DNA of 21,508 nt from DATKQI01 sp035532755 (GCA_035532755.1 DATKQI010000117.1:1-21508), one strand, 5' to 3'; numbered from the stretch's first letter, positions 1 to 9,193 are shown. Program-made: numbers and translations. The notes: generated from the sequence alone by a model not told the origin.

Positions 1-1043
1 TCCTCCGAACGGTGGCCGATGATGCGCCGCGCATCCTCGCTGCCATAGGCGATCAACCCGCGCGCCAGCTCCGCCCCGCCCGGCCCGCACACGCGGACCG
101 CGTCGCCGCGGGCGAACCGCCCCTCGACCCCGCGCACGCCGGCCGGCAGCAGCGAGCCGCCGCCGGCCAGGGCGCGCGCCGCGCCGGCATCGACGCTGAG
201 CGCGCCCAGCGGCTGCAGGCTGCCGGCGATCCAGCGCTTGCGCGCGGACCGCCCCTCGGGTGCGGGGAGGAACCAGGTGCAGGGCGCGCCCGCGGCAAGG
301 GCCGCCAACGGGTGCGCCGCCTGCCCCTGGGCGATCGCCATCGCACAGCCGGCCTGGGTGGCGATCCGCGCCGCCGCCAGCTTGGTGCGCATGCCGCCGG
401 AGGAATAGCCCGGCGGCGGCTCGCCCCCCATCGCCTCGATCTCCGCCGACATCGCCGCCACCACCGGGATGTGGCGGGCGGAGGGGTCCGTCCGCGGATC
501 GGCGGTGTAGAGCCCGTCGATGTCCGACAGCAGGACGAGCTGATCCGCCTCCACCATCTCGGCCACGCGCGCGGCGAGGCGGTCGTTGTCGCCGAAGCGG
601 ATTTCCGAGGTGGCGACCGAATCGTTCTCGTTGATGACCGGCACGGCGGACAGGCCGAACAGCGTCGTCAGCGTCGCGCGCGCATTGAGGTAGCGGCGGC
701 GGTCCTCGGTGTCGTCCAGCGTGAGCAGAAGCTGCGCGGCGGTCAGGCCGTGGGCGGAAAGTGCGGTGCTCCAGGCCTGGGCGAGGCGGATCTGCCCGAC
801 CGCGGCCGCCGCCTGCTTCTCTTCCAGCCGCAGCCGGTTCTGGGTGAGCCCGAGCGCGCGGCGGGCGAGCGCGATGGCGCCGGAGGAGACCACGATCACC
901 TCCACGCCGCCCTCGCGCAGCCCGGCGATGTCGGCGGCGATGGCATGGAGCCAGGCGGTGCGCGGCGCGGCGTCGTCCACGACCAGCGAGCTGCCGATCT
1001 TGACGACGAGGCGGCGCGCGGCGGACAGCGCGGGCGTGATCAC
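1..1043 (-). CDS. proB: Glutamate 5-kinase (partial, C-terminus cut by window edge)
   Basis: ProB phosphorylates L-glutamate with ATP, the first step of proline synthesis in the cytoplasm. Reading the minus strand from a GTG at 1043 gives an open frame of 347 codons to the window edge. It has the kinase N-terminus RRLVVKIGSSLVV, then SSGAIALARRALG, the substrate loop VPVINENDSVAT with FGDNDRLAARV, LLSDIDGLYTADP and the signature SSGGMRTKLAAA. A C-terminal PUA domain follows (GVRGVEGRFARGDAVRV, YGSEDARRIIGHRSE). The family is about 370-380 residues, so roughly 25 are missing. The GTG overlaps the obgE stop codon as GTGA, which points to translational coupling and supports this start; no upstream ATG fits. 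It is the last gene visible in the rplU-rpmA-obgE-proB operon. Confidence 0.95.
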   Translation of the reverse strand, partial: MITPALSAARRLVVKIGSSLVVDDAAPRTAWLHAIAADIAGLREGGVEVIVVSSGAIALARRALGLTQNRLRLEEKQAAAAVGQIRLAQAWSTALSAHGLTAAQLLLTLDDTEDRRRYLNARATLTTLFGLSAVPVINENDSVATSEIRFGDNDRLAARVAEMVEADQLVLLSDIDGLYTADPRTDPSARHIPVVAAMSAEIEAMGGEPPPGYSSGGMRTKLAAARIATQAGCAMAIAQGQAAHPLAALAAGAPCTWFLPAPEGRSARKRWIAGSLQPLGALSVDAGAARALAGGGSLLPAGVRGVEGRFARGDAVRVCGPGGAELARGLIAYGSEDARRIIGHRSE

Positions 1044-2074
1044 GATGCCCCCGCTTGCACCTGCGCGTCCGTCCGGGCCCGCCGCGCCGCCTGCACCCGG
1101 TCCATCAACGTCCGCAGCGCTTCCGGCACGCCCTGCCCGCTGACGCCGGAACCCAGCAGCACCGGCGCGCCGGAAGCGCGGACGAGGGCGCTGCGCCGGG
1201 CGGACGCCTCGCGCGGGCTCATCGCGTCGGCCTTGTTCAGCAGGAGGATCTCCGGCTTCTCGGCCAGCCCGGCGCCATAGGCCGCCAGCTCCGCGCGCAC
1301 CGTGCGCCAAGCCTGCACCACGTCTCCCGCCGCGCCGTCGATCAGGTGCAGCAGCACCGCGCAGCGCTCCACATGGCCAAGGAAGCGGTCGCCGAGGCCG
1401 CTGCCCTCGTGCGCGCCCTCGATCAGGCCGGGGATGTCGGCCAGCACGAACTCCTCCGCCATCGACAGGCGCACCACGCCGAGCTGCGGATGGAGCGTGG
1501 TGAACGGATAGTCCGCCACTTTCGGCCGCGCGGCCGAAACGGCGGCGAGGAAGGGGGATTTGCCGGCATTCGGCAGGCCGATGAGCCCGGCGTCGGCGAT
1601 CAGCTTCAGCCGCAGCCAGACCCACCGTTCCTCTCCCGGCCAGCCGGCATCGGCCCGGCGCGGGGCGCGGTTGGTGGAGGATTTGAAATGCGTGTTGCCG
1701 AAGCCGCCGTCCCCGCCGCGCAGCAGGGTGATGCGCCTGCCCGGCCGGTCGAGGTCCGCCAGCAGGGTTTCCCGGTCGTCGGCGAGGATCTGGGTGCCCA
1801 CCGGCACTTTGATGACCACATCGCCCGCATTGGCGCCTGTGCGGTCCGACCCCGCGCCGTTGCCGCCCTTGGGCGCGCGGAAATGCTGAGAATAGCGGAA
1901 GTCGATCAGGGTGTTGAGGTTCTCCACGGCCACGAAGACGATATCGCCGCCCTTGCCCCCGTTGCCGCCGTCCGGCCCGCCGAACTCGATGTATTTCTCC
2001 CGCCGGAACGCGGTCACGCCGTTCCCGCCGTCGCCGGATCGCACGTAGATCTTCGCCTGATCGAGGAATTTCAT
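1040..2074 (-). CDS. obgE: GTPase ObgE/CgtA
   Basis: Obg is an essential ribosome-associated GTPase involved in 50S maturation and stress signalling. The 344-residue protein has the glycine-rich Obg fold at about 1-158 (MKFLDQAKIYVRSGDGGNGV, then PDGGNGGKGGD), followed by the G domain. G1 is GLPNAGKS at 166-173, switch I is DYPFTTLHPQLGVV, G3 is LADIPGLIEGAHEGSG, G4 is LLNKAD and a G5-like SGVSGQG follows. The length is normal for alphaproteobacteria. The residue after the P-loop GKS is proline (P174, codon CCC), where the family nearly always has threonine or serine; this is listed as a finding. The gene lies downstream of rpmA and its stop overlaps the proB start by 4 bases. Confidence 0.97.
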   Translation of the reverse strand: MKFLDQAKIYVRSGDGGNGVTAFRREKYIEFGGPDGGNGGKGGDIVFVAVENLNTLIDFRYSQHFRAPKGGNGAGSDRTGANAGDVVIKVPVGTQILADDRETLLADLDRPGRRITLLRGGDGGFGNTHFKSSTNRAPRRADAGWPGEERWVWLRLKLIADAGLIGLPNAGKSPFLAAVSAARPKVADYPFTTLHPQLGVVRLSMAEEFVLADIPGLIEGAHEGSGLGDRFLGHVERCAVLLHLIDGAAGDVVQAWRTVRAELAAYGAGLAEKPEILLLNKADAMSPREASARRSALVRASGAPVLLGSGVSGQGVPEALRTLMDRVQAARRARTDAQVQAGAS

Positions 2075-2190
2075 CGGGGTGGCCTGTCAACTGCTATCCG
2101 CGGGGCAATCCGGCGATGCAGCCTATCAAAAACAACGGGGGCCGGCTGCCGCCGACCCCCGCGCAAAAAATCCGGTGCGGCCGGAGGCGG

Positions 2191-2460
2191 CTATTCGGCG
2201 GCCTTCGGCAGCGGGGTGACGGAAACATGCAGCCGGCCCTCGATCTTGTGCTCGAACTGCACATGGCCGTCGATGAGGGCGAAGATCGTGTGGTCGCGGC
2301 CGAGGCCGACATGCTGGCCCGGCTTCACCTTGGTGCCGCGCTGGCGGATGATGATGTTCCCGGCGATCACCTTCTCGCCGCCGAACTTCTTCACGCCGAG
2401 GCGGCGGCCTTCGGTGTCGCGCCCGTTGCGGGACGAGCCGCCCGCCTTCTTGTGTGCCAT
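2191..2460 (-). CDS. rpmA: 50S ribosomal protein L27
   Basis: L27 is a bacterial large-subunit protein whose N-terminal tail reaches the peptidyl transferase centre. The 89-residue product begins MAHKKAGGSSRNGRDTEGRR, followed by LGVKKFGGEKVIAGNIIIRQ and RGTKVKPGQHVGLGRDHTIF, all close to the family consensus. Length is typical. Methionine directly precedes the AHKKAGGSS tail, so no Firmicutes-type cleaved leader is present. It sits 19 bases downstream of rplU on the same strand, the usual L21-L27 pairing. The 116-base gap to obgE holds no obvious terminator. Confidence 0.98.
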   Translation of the reverse strand: MAHKKAGGSSRNGRDTEGRRLGVKKFGGEKVIAGNIIIRQRGTKVKPGQHVGLGRDHTIFALIDGHVQFEHKIEGRLHVSVTPLPKAAE

Positions 2461-2479
2461 GGGTCGAGTTCCCTGATTC

Positions 2480-2794
2480 TCAGCCGGCGGAGATGCCGGC
2501 GATGCGCAGCACGGTCACGTGCTGGCGATGCCCGTTCTTGCGGCGGCTGTTCTGCCGGCGCCGCTTCTTGAAGATGATCACCTTGTCCAGCCGGTCCTGC
2601 GCCACCACGGTCGCTGTGACGGTGGCCCCGGCGATGACCGGGGCGCCCAGCGTCAGGCTGCCGTCGCTGCCCATGGCCAGCACATCGGTGAACGTGACCG
2701 TGCTGCCCGGCTCCGCGTCCAGCTTCTCGACCTTCAGCACGTCGTTGGGGACGACGCGGTACTGTTTCCCGCCCGTACGGATCACTGCGAACAT
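2480..2794 (-). CDS. rplU: 50S ribosomal protein L21
   Basis: L21 is a primary 23S rRNA-binding protein of the large subunit. The 104-residue product starts MFAVIRTGGKQYRVVPNDVL and carries the conserved basic segment KVIIFKKRRRQNSRRKNGHR near the C-terminus. The ATG at 2794 is preceded by AGGAAG at Shine-Dalgarno distance. An in-frame TTG 18 bases upstream would add MTGSRL but is not needed and is not usual for the family. It is the first gene of the rplU-rpmA-obgE-proB operon, with a sigma-70-like promoter about 85 bases upstream. Confidence 0.97.
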   Translation of the reverse strand: MFAVIRTGGKQYRVVPNDVLKVEKLDAEPGSTVTFTDVLAMGSDGSLTLGAPVIAGATVTATVVAQDRLDKVIIFKKRRRQNSRRKNGHRQHVTVLRIAGISAG

Positions 2795-2878
2795 CAGCCG
2801 GCTTCCTGTCAATCAACGAGCCCGGGCGGAAGGCGCACGAGCAAGGCCGCGGGGATCGCCCGCTGCCAGAGAGCGCGC

Positions 2879-2906
2879 GTTATAGACCGTGGCGCCCGCC
2901 TGTCAA
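2879..2906 (-). promoter_or_regulatory. Sigma-70-like promoter for rplU-rpmA-obgE-proB
   Basis: On the minus strand a perfect -35 box TTGACA (complement of 2901-2906) is followed after 16 bases by TATAAC (complement of 2879-2884), one mismatch from TATAAT. It lies between the glycosyltransferase stop and rplU and points toward rplU. Transcription would begin near 2872, giving a 5' leader of roughly 78 bases. Assigned by sequence match and position. Confidence 0.7.
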
Positions 2907-2937
2907 TGGAAAGCCGCGGTTTCGGGGGTATGCGCCG

Positions 2938-3930
2938 CTATGCCGGGGCGAAGCCCGGCACATCCTCGAAATACCGCCCCGCGCCGATCGCGGCCGCGAT
3001 GTCCGGCGCCGCCGCGGGGTCGTATTTGCGGGCGAACAGGCAGCCGGTGTGCTGTGCGGCCTGCCGCAGGGCCGCCGCCGTCAACCGTGCTTCCCGGGTC
3101 GGCGGCACCTGCGGATCGACCCACATCGGCCCATGCGTGCGGGTGAAGGCGGCACCGTCCGGCGCCTGCATCCGCCGGCCGACGAGGCAATGGAAGAAAT
3201 GCTCGTCCGGCACCTCCATGAAGCGGAAATAATCCTCCATCGCCGTGGAGAAGATGTCGTCGTGCAGGTCTCGGATCATCGCGCGGGACAGCGCCCACCA
3301 CTGGCTGCCGAAGTAGAAGGTCTCGAACAGCCGGGGGCGCGGCGGCAGGTGCGCGAGAATGCTGCCCGCGAGCTGCATCGCCTCGCCACGCAACCGCCCG
3401 GCCGCGTCCGCCGGCACTCCGTAGGCCGCCATCGTCTCCGCCGCGGTGAAGGGGTTGGTCAGCACATGGTCCCAGGCGGAGAAGTTATGGAACCGGCCCG
3501 GATGCTCCCAGCCCAGCCGCGCCTTGGTGGCGGTTTGCGGCTCCCCCCGGGTCTGCGGATCGTCCTCGACCTGGTGGAGATTGATCCATTCGGCCTCGCC
3601 GGCGAGCAGCCGTGCGGCCAGTTGCGGCGATGGGTGCAATGGCAGGGCATCGCCGCTGATGAGTACGAAGCGGGCATAGTCCGGCCCTGCCGAGAGGGCG
3701 GCGGCGAGGAGATCGCGCGTGGCCTGCACCATGCTGAAGCCGCCCCAGAACACCGCCCGGCGCGGCTCCACCCACCGCGCGTTCGGGGGCAGGGCGAATC
3801 CGGCCGGATCGAACGGCGACTTCGCATCCATGTGCACGAACACGTCCAGCGGGGGCGACAACAGCGGCAGCAGGTGGGCAAGCGGTGCCGGCTTGTGCGC
3901 CAGCACCAGCACCGCGATCTGTCCCGGCAC
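2938..3930 (-). CDS. Core-2/I-branching-type beta-1,6-N-acetylglucosaminyltransferase family protein (GT14)
   Basis: This is a predicted glycosyltransferase of the Core-2/I-branching enzyme family, which moves a sugar from an activated donor to a surface glycan or sugar acceptor. The real bacterial substrate is not known from sequence. The 330-residue reading has IAVLVLAHKP near residue 5, the acidic VFVHMDAKSPFD, the core ISGDALPLHP at about 91-100, ETFYFGSQWWALSR and VPDEHFFHCLVG, all family hallmarks. No signal peptide or membrane segment is evident. The start is inferred: the frame stays open into aspA, but the first plausible codon after the aspA stop is GTG at 3930, leaving a 23-base gap; it has no strong Shine-Dalgarno. 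The gene probably shares a transcript with aspA. Confidence 0.85.
   Translation of the reverse strand: MPGQIAVLVLAHKPAPLAHLLPLLSPPLDVFVHMDAKSPFDPAGFALPPNARWVEPRRAVFWGGFSMVQATRDLLAAALSAGPDYARFVLISGDALPLHPSPQLAARLLAGEAEWINLHQVEDDPQTRGEPQTATKARLGWEHPGRFHNFSAWDHVLTNPFTAAETMAAYGVPADAAGRLRGEAMQLAGSILAHLPPRPRLFETFYFGSQWWALSRAMIRDLHDDIFSTAMEDYFRFMEVPDEHFFHCLVGRRMQAPDGAAFTRTHGPMWVDPQVPPTREARLTAAALRQAAQHTGCLFARKYDPAAAPDIAAAIGAGRYFEDVPGFAPA
2941..2960 (-). terminator. Possible hairpin at the end of the GT14 gene
   Basis: A 7-bp inverted repeat TGCCGGG/CCCGGCA with a 6-base loop sits just before the stop codon of the glycosyltransferase gene. It lacks a following T-run on the minus strand and lies within coding sequence, so it is at best a weak or factor-assisted terminator separating this transcript from the rplU promoter. 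Confidence 0.25.
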
Positions 3931-3953
3931 TTTCGGGCTAACCCGCTGCGCGG

Positions 3954-5327
<1,374 letters not shown>

Positions 5328-5407
5328 CCGAACCCTCCATTTTCCGGGCACGATACGCCGGGTGCCGACCGGCGGCCAGATGGCGGCCGGCCGGGCGGGG
5401 TGCAACG

Positions 5408-5435
5408 AAAAGGGCCGGTCCTTGCGGACCGGCCC
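5408..5435 (-). terminator. Rho-independent terminator of the small secreted-protein gene
   Basis: A perfect 10-bp stem, GGGCCGGTCC pairing with GGACCGGCCC (5412-5421 and 5426-5435), has a 4-base loop. On the minus strand it is followed by TTTT (complement of 5408-5411). It lies about 35 bases past the stop of the gene ending at 5472 and points the right way for it. This is the clearest intrinsic terminator in the window. Confidence 0.85.
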
Positions 5436-5471
5436 CCTTCGGCAAGGCGTTCGCGGTGACCCGGTGCGGGG

Positions 5472-5741
5472 TCAGCCGGCCTGGTTGATCAGCGCCTGCT
5501 CGGCCTCGGAAAGCTGTGGGCGGTTGCTGCCGGGGATCACTGCCAGGCTGCCGCCCAGCTGCACCTTCGGCCCGTCCACGGCGAACCGCTGCTCGGCGTT
5601 GTTGCCCTGGTGGGTGTTCACGAACTGCTCCGAATAGATCGGCCGCGCCGGGCCCGTCACCGGGGCATTGGTGCCGGCGTAGGCCACCGAGCCGGTGGCA
5701 AGCATGGCGGCCGCCGCAAGGGCGAAAATCGTCTTGGTCAT
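5472..5741 (-). CDS. Small secreted hypothetical protein
   Basis: I do not recognise a characterised family. The 89-residue product has a signal peptide: basic MTKT, a hydrophobic core IFALAAAAMLATG and a likely signal peptidase I site after SVAYA, leaving a mature periplasmic protein of about 66 residues. The mature part is rich in Asn, Gln, Pro and Ala (YSEQFVNTHQGNNAEQRF), contains no cysteine and ends LSEAEQALINQAG. The ATG at 5741 has AGGAG seven bases ahead. The frame runs 26 codons further upstream, but that stretch does not look like a signal peptide. It appears monocistronic with its own terminator, which suggests independent and possibly high expression. Confidence 0.8.
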   Translation of the reverse strand: MTKTIFALAAAAMLATGSVAYAGTNAPVTGPARPIYSEQFVNTHQGNNAEQRFAVDGPKVQLGGSLAVIPGSNRPQLSEAEQALINQAG

Positions 5742-5896
5742 CTGCAATCTCCTGATATCCGGACCGAGAGCCGCCTCATCCGGTGGCGGGGTCTGGGCTG
5801 GGTCCGACAGATGGCCCACGGGACGCGGGGAATAACGTGCCGGCCGCGGATAAGATTTATGCGTTCAGATATGAGCCGGATGCCTTGATATTTGAT

Positions 5897-7411
5897 TCAT
5901 CCGCCCGTCAACTGCCGTTCCGGGAGGAACAGCACGCTGAAGAAGGCGAGCGCGGTGATCGCCGCTCCGGCCAGGAAGGTGGTGGCCAGGGCGTGCCGAT
6001 AGGCGAAGACCACCAGATCGTGCTGTGCCCGCGGCAAGGTCGCGATCCGGCTCACCCCACCGGTCAGCAGCGCGGCGCCGCCGTGGCCGCCGGGCAGCAG
6101 GCTATGCAGCCGCATCGTCAGGATCGCGCCTGCCAGCGCCACCCCGAGCGCGCCGCCCAGCGAGCGGAAGAACGCGGTGGCCGAGGTGGCCGCCCCCAGG
6201 TCCGCGCGGCGCACCGCGCTCTGGATCGCCGTGGTCAGGTTCGGCGTGGTCAGCCCGATGCCCAGGCCCAGCAGCACCAGCGCTGCCTCGATCGGCCACA
6301 CGCCGCCGCCCGATTGGCCGGCCCAGGCCATCACCAGGAAGCTGAGGGTGGCGGCCGCGAGCCCGGCCAGAGTGATCGTCTTGTAGCGCCCGGTGGCGGA
6401 CACAAGCCTCCCGCCGCCGAAGGAGGAGACGATCACCCCGCCCATCAGCGGCGCGAGCAGCAGCCCCGCCGTGGTCGGGCTCGCGCCCATCACCAGCTGG
6501 AAGAACAGCGGCAGGAAGATCACCGCCGCGAACAGCGCCATGGCCGCAAAGCCGATCCCGGCGGTGCCGAGAACGAACACGCGGTCCGCGAACAGCGGCG
6601 GCGGCAGGATCGGCTCGGCCGCGCGCCGCTCGGTGCGGACCAGCAGCACGAACAGCACGACGGCAGCCAGCGCCGGGCCAATGACCGGGGCCGAGGCCCA
6701 GGGATACACGCTGCCGCCCCAGCTGAGCATCAGCAGGGTGCAGCTTGTGGCGCCGATCAGCAGTGCGGCGCCGGCGAGGTCGATCCGGTGCGCCCGGCGC
6801 GGCGGGCGCTGCTTCAGCCCCACCCCGATCAGCACCAGCGCCGCGGCGCCCACCGGAATGTTCACATAGAAGATCCAGCGCCAGGACAGCGCCTGGGTGA
6901 TGATCCCGCCCAGCAGCGGCCCGGCGACGCTGCATGCGGCGAATACCGCCGCGAACAGCCCCTGATAGCGCCCGCGCTCCCGCGGGGTCACCAGATCGCC
7001 GATGGTGGTCTGCGCCAGGGTGATCAGGCCGCCGGCGCCGATGCCCTGCACCGCGCGGAAGCCGATCAGCCCGACCATCCCGCGCGCCTGCCCGCACAGC
7101 GCCGAACCGGCCAGGAATACCACGATCGACACCATGAACGCCGGCTTGCGGCCGTACATGTCGCTCAGCTTGCCGTACAGCGGGGCGGTGGAGGTGGACG
7201 CGACCAGGAAGGCGGTAACCACCCAGGACAGGTGGGCAAGGCCGCCCAGATCACTCACGATCTGCGGCAGGGCGGTGGCGACGATGTTCTGATCGAGTGC
7301 TGCCAGCGTCAGCGCCAGCATCAGCCCGGTCATCACCACCCGCAATTCAGCGGCGGATACGGGTTTTACGGCAGGCGGTTCTGTAGCTGCCGCCACGGAG
7401 TCTGCATTCAC
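5897..7411 (-). CDS. DHA2-family MFS drug exporter (EmrB/QacA type, 14 membrane segments)
   Basis: This is a predicted inner-membrane proton-driven multidrug exporter. The 504-residue protein starts with a soluble N-terminus of about 22 residues, then LMLALTLAALDQNIVATALPQ at TM1, the DHA2 version of the family motif. MFS motif A is GKLSDMYGRKP at 80-90, and motif C-like glycines lie in AACSVAGPLLGGIITQ. Alternating hydrophobic stretches to the C-terminus fit 14 segments. The start is GTG at 7411 with GGGAG eight bases upstream; no in-frame ATG gives a better fit. It lies 56 bases downstream of the Pro/Tyr-rich protein gene and may share its transcript. No adjacent EmrA-type membrane-fusion partner is present, so it probably works alone. 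Substrate cannot be told. Confidence 0.92.
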   Translation of the reverse strand: MNADSVAAATEPPAVKPVSAAELRVVMTGLMLALTLAALDQNIVATALPQIVSDLGGLAHLSWVVTAFLVASTSTAPLYGKLSDMYGRKPAFMVSIVVFLAGSALCGQARGMVGLIGFRAVQGIGAGGLITLAQTTIGDLVTPRERGRYQGLFAAVFAACSVAGPLLGGIITQALSWRWIFYVNIPVGAAALVLIGVGLKQRPPRRAHRIDLAGAALLIGATSCTLLMLSWGGSVYPWASAPVIGPALAAVVLFVLLVRTERRAAEPILPPPLFADRVFVLGTAGIGFAAMALFAAVIFLPLFFQLVMGASPTTAGLLLAPLMGGVIVSSFGGGRLVSATGRYKTITLAGLAAATLSFLVMAWAGQSGGGVWPIEAALVLLGLGIGLTTPNLTTAIQSAVRRADLGAATSATAFFRSLGGALGVALAGAILTMRLHSLLPGGHGGAALLTGGVSRIATLPRAQHDLVVFAYRHALATTFLAGAAITALAFFSVLFLPERQLTGG

Positions 7412-7467
7412 CCGATCGCTCCCGGCCTGCCCCGCGCTCCGCCCGGCGGCGACGGCCGCGCGCCTCC

Positions 7468-7773
7468 TCAGTTACCCAGCGGGAACAGGAAGTTCAAGGA
7501 AAGCCCTGGCGCCGGCGCCGAATAGTAGGCCGGCGGCGGCGGATAATACACCGTTGGCGGTGCGTAGAATTGCTGCGGAGGGGCATAGACCACCCCCGGA
7601 TAGCGGTTGTAATTCCACCGCCGCGGCGGCGGGCGGCGGAAATGATCGCCACGCTGGGGGCCATACCCGGGTGGCCCGTAGGGCTGGGCCAGCGCCGGGG
7701 CTGCAAGCGCGCCCACCAGCAGCACCGCCATGCCTGTCAGCGCGACCTTGCGGCGCGCGGAGGTTCCGTTCAT
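7468..7773 (-). CDS. Pro/Tyr-rich secreted hypothetical protein
   Basis: Function unknown. The 101-residue product has a signal peptide (MNGTSARRKV, then hydrophobic ALTGMAVLLVGALAA, likely cut after PALA) and a low-complexity mature part dominated by Pro, Tyr, Gly and Arg, such as RRPPPRRWNYNRYPGVVY and YYPPPPAYYSAP, ending LNFLFPLGN. Many alphaproteobacterial exported proteins share this PPPxYY style without a known role; an outer-membrane or surface-associated location is a guess. The ATG overlaps the upstream stop codon as ATGA, so it is translationally coupled to the Spy-like gene. Confidence 0.8.
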   Translation of the reverse strand: MNGTSARRKVALTGMAVLLVGALAAPALAQPYGPPGYGPQRGDHFRRPPPRRWNYNRYPGVVYAPPQQFYAPPTVYYPPPPAYYSAPAPGLSLNFLFPLGN

Positions 7774-8282
7774 TTCGCTTGACCTTTCTGGGTGTGGGCG
7801 GCCGCGTGACGGGCGGCGTAGGAGTCGAACACCTGGTCCGTCATGCTCTTCTGGGCAGCCGGCATCGCGTTGTACAGCGGCGTGAAGGCGGCCAGCAGCT
7901 TGGCCATGCCGTCCGCATGCGCCTGTGCGAGTTGCGCGTAGGACTGCATGTTCTGCAGCGCGGTCATCTTGCCGGCCATGGTCATGCGCTGCTGGAACAG
8001 GCCGTCCATGTGCTTCGCGTTTCCGCGCATCACCGTGGCGAAATTGTTCCACAACGTGCTTTCGGCCGGCGTGATCTTCAGCTTGGTGTGCAGGTCTGCG
8101 ATCCGCTGCTCCACCATGGCCGCAGGATTCGGCGCCGCGGTTTTCGGCGCGGTCGCCGCCGGGGGATTGGCTGCCGGGGCCGCGGTGCCGGCCGCCTGGG
8201 CGGATGCGGACAGCAGCGTAAAGCCGGACAGCGAAGCAATCAGAATGCCCGGCATCGCGTACCGGATCATTTTGGAAGTCAT
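7770..8282 (-). CDS. Spy/CpxP-like (LTXXQ-motif) periplasmic protein
   Basis: Spy/CpxP proteins are small helical periplasmic chaperones or stress modulators; this assignment rests on motif resemblance. The 170-residue product has a signal peptide (MTSKMIRYAMPGILIASLSG, cut near SAQA), an Ala/Pro/Thr-rich linker, then a helical domain with an LTXXQ-like motif (LKITPAESTLWNNFATVMR) and a second partial copy near the end (MPAAQKSMTDQVFDSYAAR). Methionine is abundant in between, for example QQRMTMAGKMTALQNMQ. The ATG at 8282 is preceded by GGGAG at seven bases; a longer in-frame start (8345) would spoil the signal peptide. It is first in an apparent operon with the Pro/Tyr-rich protein and the MFS exporter, which suggests an envelope-stress role. 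Confidence 0.8.
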   Translation of the reverse strand: MTSKMIRYAMPGILIASLSGFTLLSASAQAAGTAAPAANPPAATAPKTAAPNPAAMVEQRIADLHTKLKITPAESTLWNNFATVMRGNAKHMDGLFQQRMTMAGKMTALQNMQSYAQLAQAHADGMAKLLAAFTPLYNAMPAAQKSMTDQVFDSYAARHAAAHTQKGQAK

Positions 8283-8348
8283 GCGGAGTCTCCCGTTTGT
8301 TGAAGCGGCAATCACAGCGCCCGAATGGAACGTGGCACGCCCCAATTC

Positions 8349-8410
8349 GTTGCACGCGCAACTTGCGCAGGCATCAAACAGACAGGGATAATGTGGAGAG
8401 AATGTGGAGA
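8349..8410. promoter_or_regulatory. Upstream region of the Spy-like operon with short repeats
   Basis: The gap between the Spy-like gene and the DUF1223 gene (8283-8491) contains the inverted repeat GTTGC-ACGC-GCAAC at 8349-8362 and two tandem copies of AATGTGGAGA at 8390-8399 and 8401-8410 (11-base period). These could be operator elements for the minus-strand operon. No convincing -35/-10 pair was found nearby. Confidence 0.3.
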
Positions 8411-8491
8411 TGAAGCGGCGACATGATAGCCGGAGACCTGGATTTATTGTCCGCCATCACGTTCGGATGATCGCCGCAACCTGCATCTGCA

Positions 8492-9193
8492 TCAGCCCGG
8501 TGGCAGCACGCCCGCTCCCAGAATGCGGCCGTCCGGGGCTTGCAGAAGCACCGCCGTGCGCTGCCCGGCCGGCCGGCTCACGCCGACCTGCATGGCTTGG
8601 CCGCGCCAGTTGCCCACCGCCTTGAGGGAACGGACGACATTCGCCTCGTTCAGCGTGCGCCCGGCGTTCTCGCCGCCGCCGATCGGGGTGACATGATGCG
8701 GATCGAACCCGATCAGCCACAACGTGCCGGTGCCGTGGCCGGGATCCGCCTTGATCTCAAGCCCACCGCCGGCGGTGGCGGCAAGACGGATGGGCACTGA
8801 CGGCGGCGCCAGCGCCTTCACCCGGGCGATCGCCGCCCGCACGGCCGCCCGGTCGGACCCGATCGCCTGCCGCACTCCGCCGATCACTATCTGCGGGGTG
8901 AACACGTTGCGCCGGTTCATCAGCTTTGCGTACCACTCCTGCCGCGCCGTCACCGCCGGCAGGGAGAAGCGATCCCGCCAGCCCAGCCGGTCCCAGTAGG
9001 TGACATGCATGTCCAGCGCCAGGACATCCGGCCGCCGGGCCACGAGACGGGCCAGGAACGCATCGGCCGGCGGGCAGGACGAGCAGGCCTGGGAGGTGAA
9101 CAATTCCACCACCACCGGCGGTGCCGCCTGTGCGGCGCGCACCACCATGAAGCCGGCAAGAAGCGCCAGGCTGGCGACAGCAACACGTTTCAC
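8492..9193 (-). CDS. DUF1223 thioredoxin-like secreted protein
   Basis: DUF1223 proteins have a thioredoxin-like fold and no established function. The 233-residue product has a signal peptide (MKRVAVASLALLAGFMVVRA, cut near AQA) and then the family core VVVELFTSQACSSCPPADAF with a CSSC motif (C37, C40 from the GTG start). It continues with LDMHVTYWDRLGWRDRFS, RNVFTPQIVIGGVRQAIGSD and a C-terminal beta-rich part. A periplasmic redox role is an inference from the CxxC motif. The GTG at 9193 is preferred because AGGGGGG precedes it; an in-frame ATG at 9217 would add MQSGGLPA. Divergent from the SDR gene. Confidence 0.87.
   Translation of the reverse strand: MKRVAVASLALLAGFMVVRAAQAAPPVVVELFTSQACSSCPPADAFLARLVARRPDVLALDMHVTYWDRLGWRDRFSLPAVTARQEWYAKLMNRRNVFTPQIVIGGVRQAIGSDRAAVRAAIARVKALAPPSVPIRLAATAGGGLEIKADPGHGTGTLWLIGFDPHHVTPIGGGENAGRTLNEANVVRSLKAVGNWRGQAMQVGVSRPAGQRTAVLLQAPDGRILGAGVLPPG

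Noticed and set aside
2795..2937. tRNA or L21 leader regulatory RNA ahead of rplU
   Set aside because: No cloverleaf or conserved leader structure could be drawn; only the promoter is supported.
5742..5896. Terminator after the MFS gene
   Set aside because: A short CCGCC/GGCGG pairing exists but has no T-run and sits near the next gene's upstream region.
5783..7525. Plus-strand open frame of about 580 codons
   Set aside because: It is antisense to the MFS exporter; its Arg/Gln/Gly/His-rich content is the usual shadow of a high-GC gene and shows no domain.
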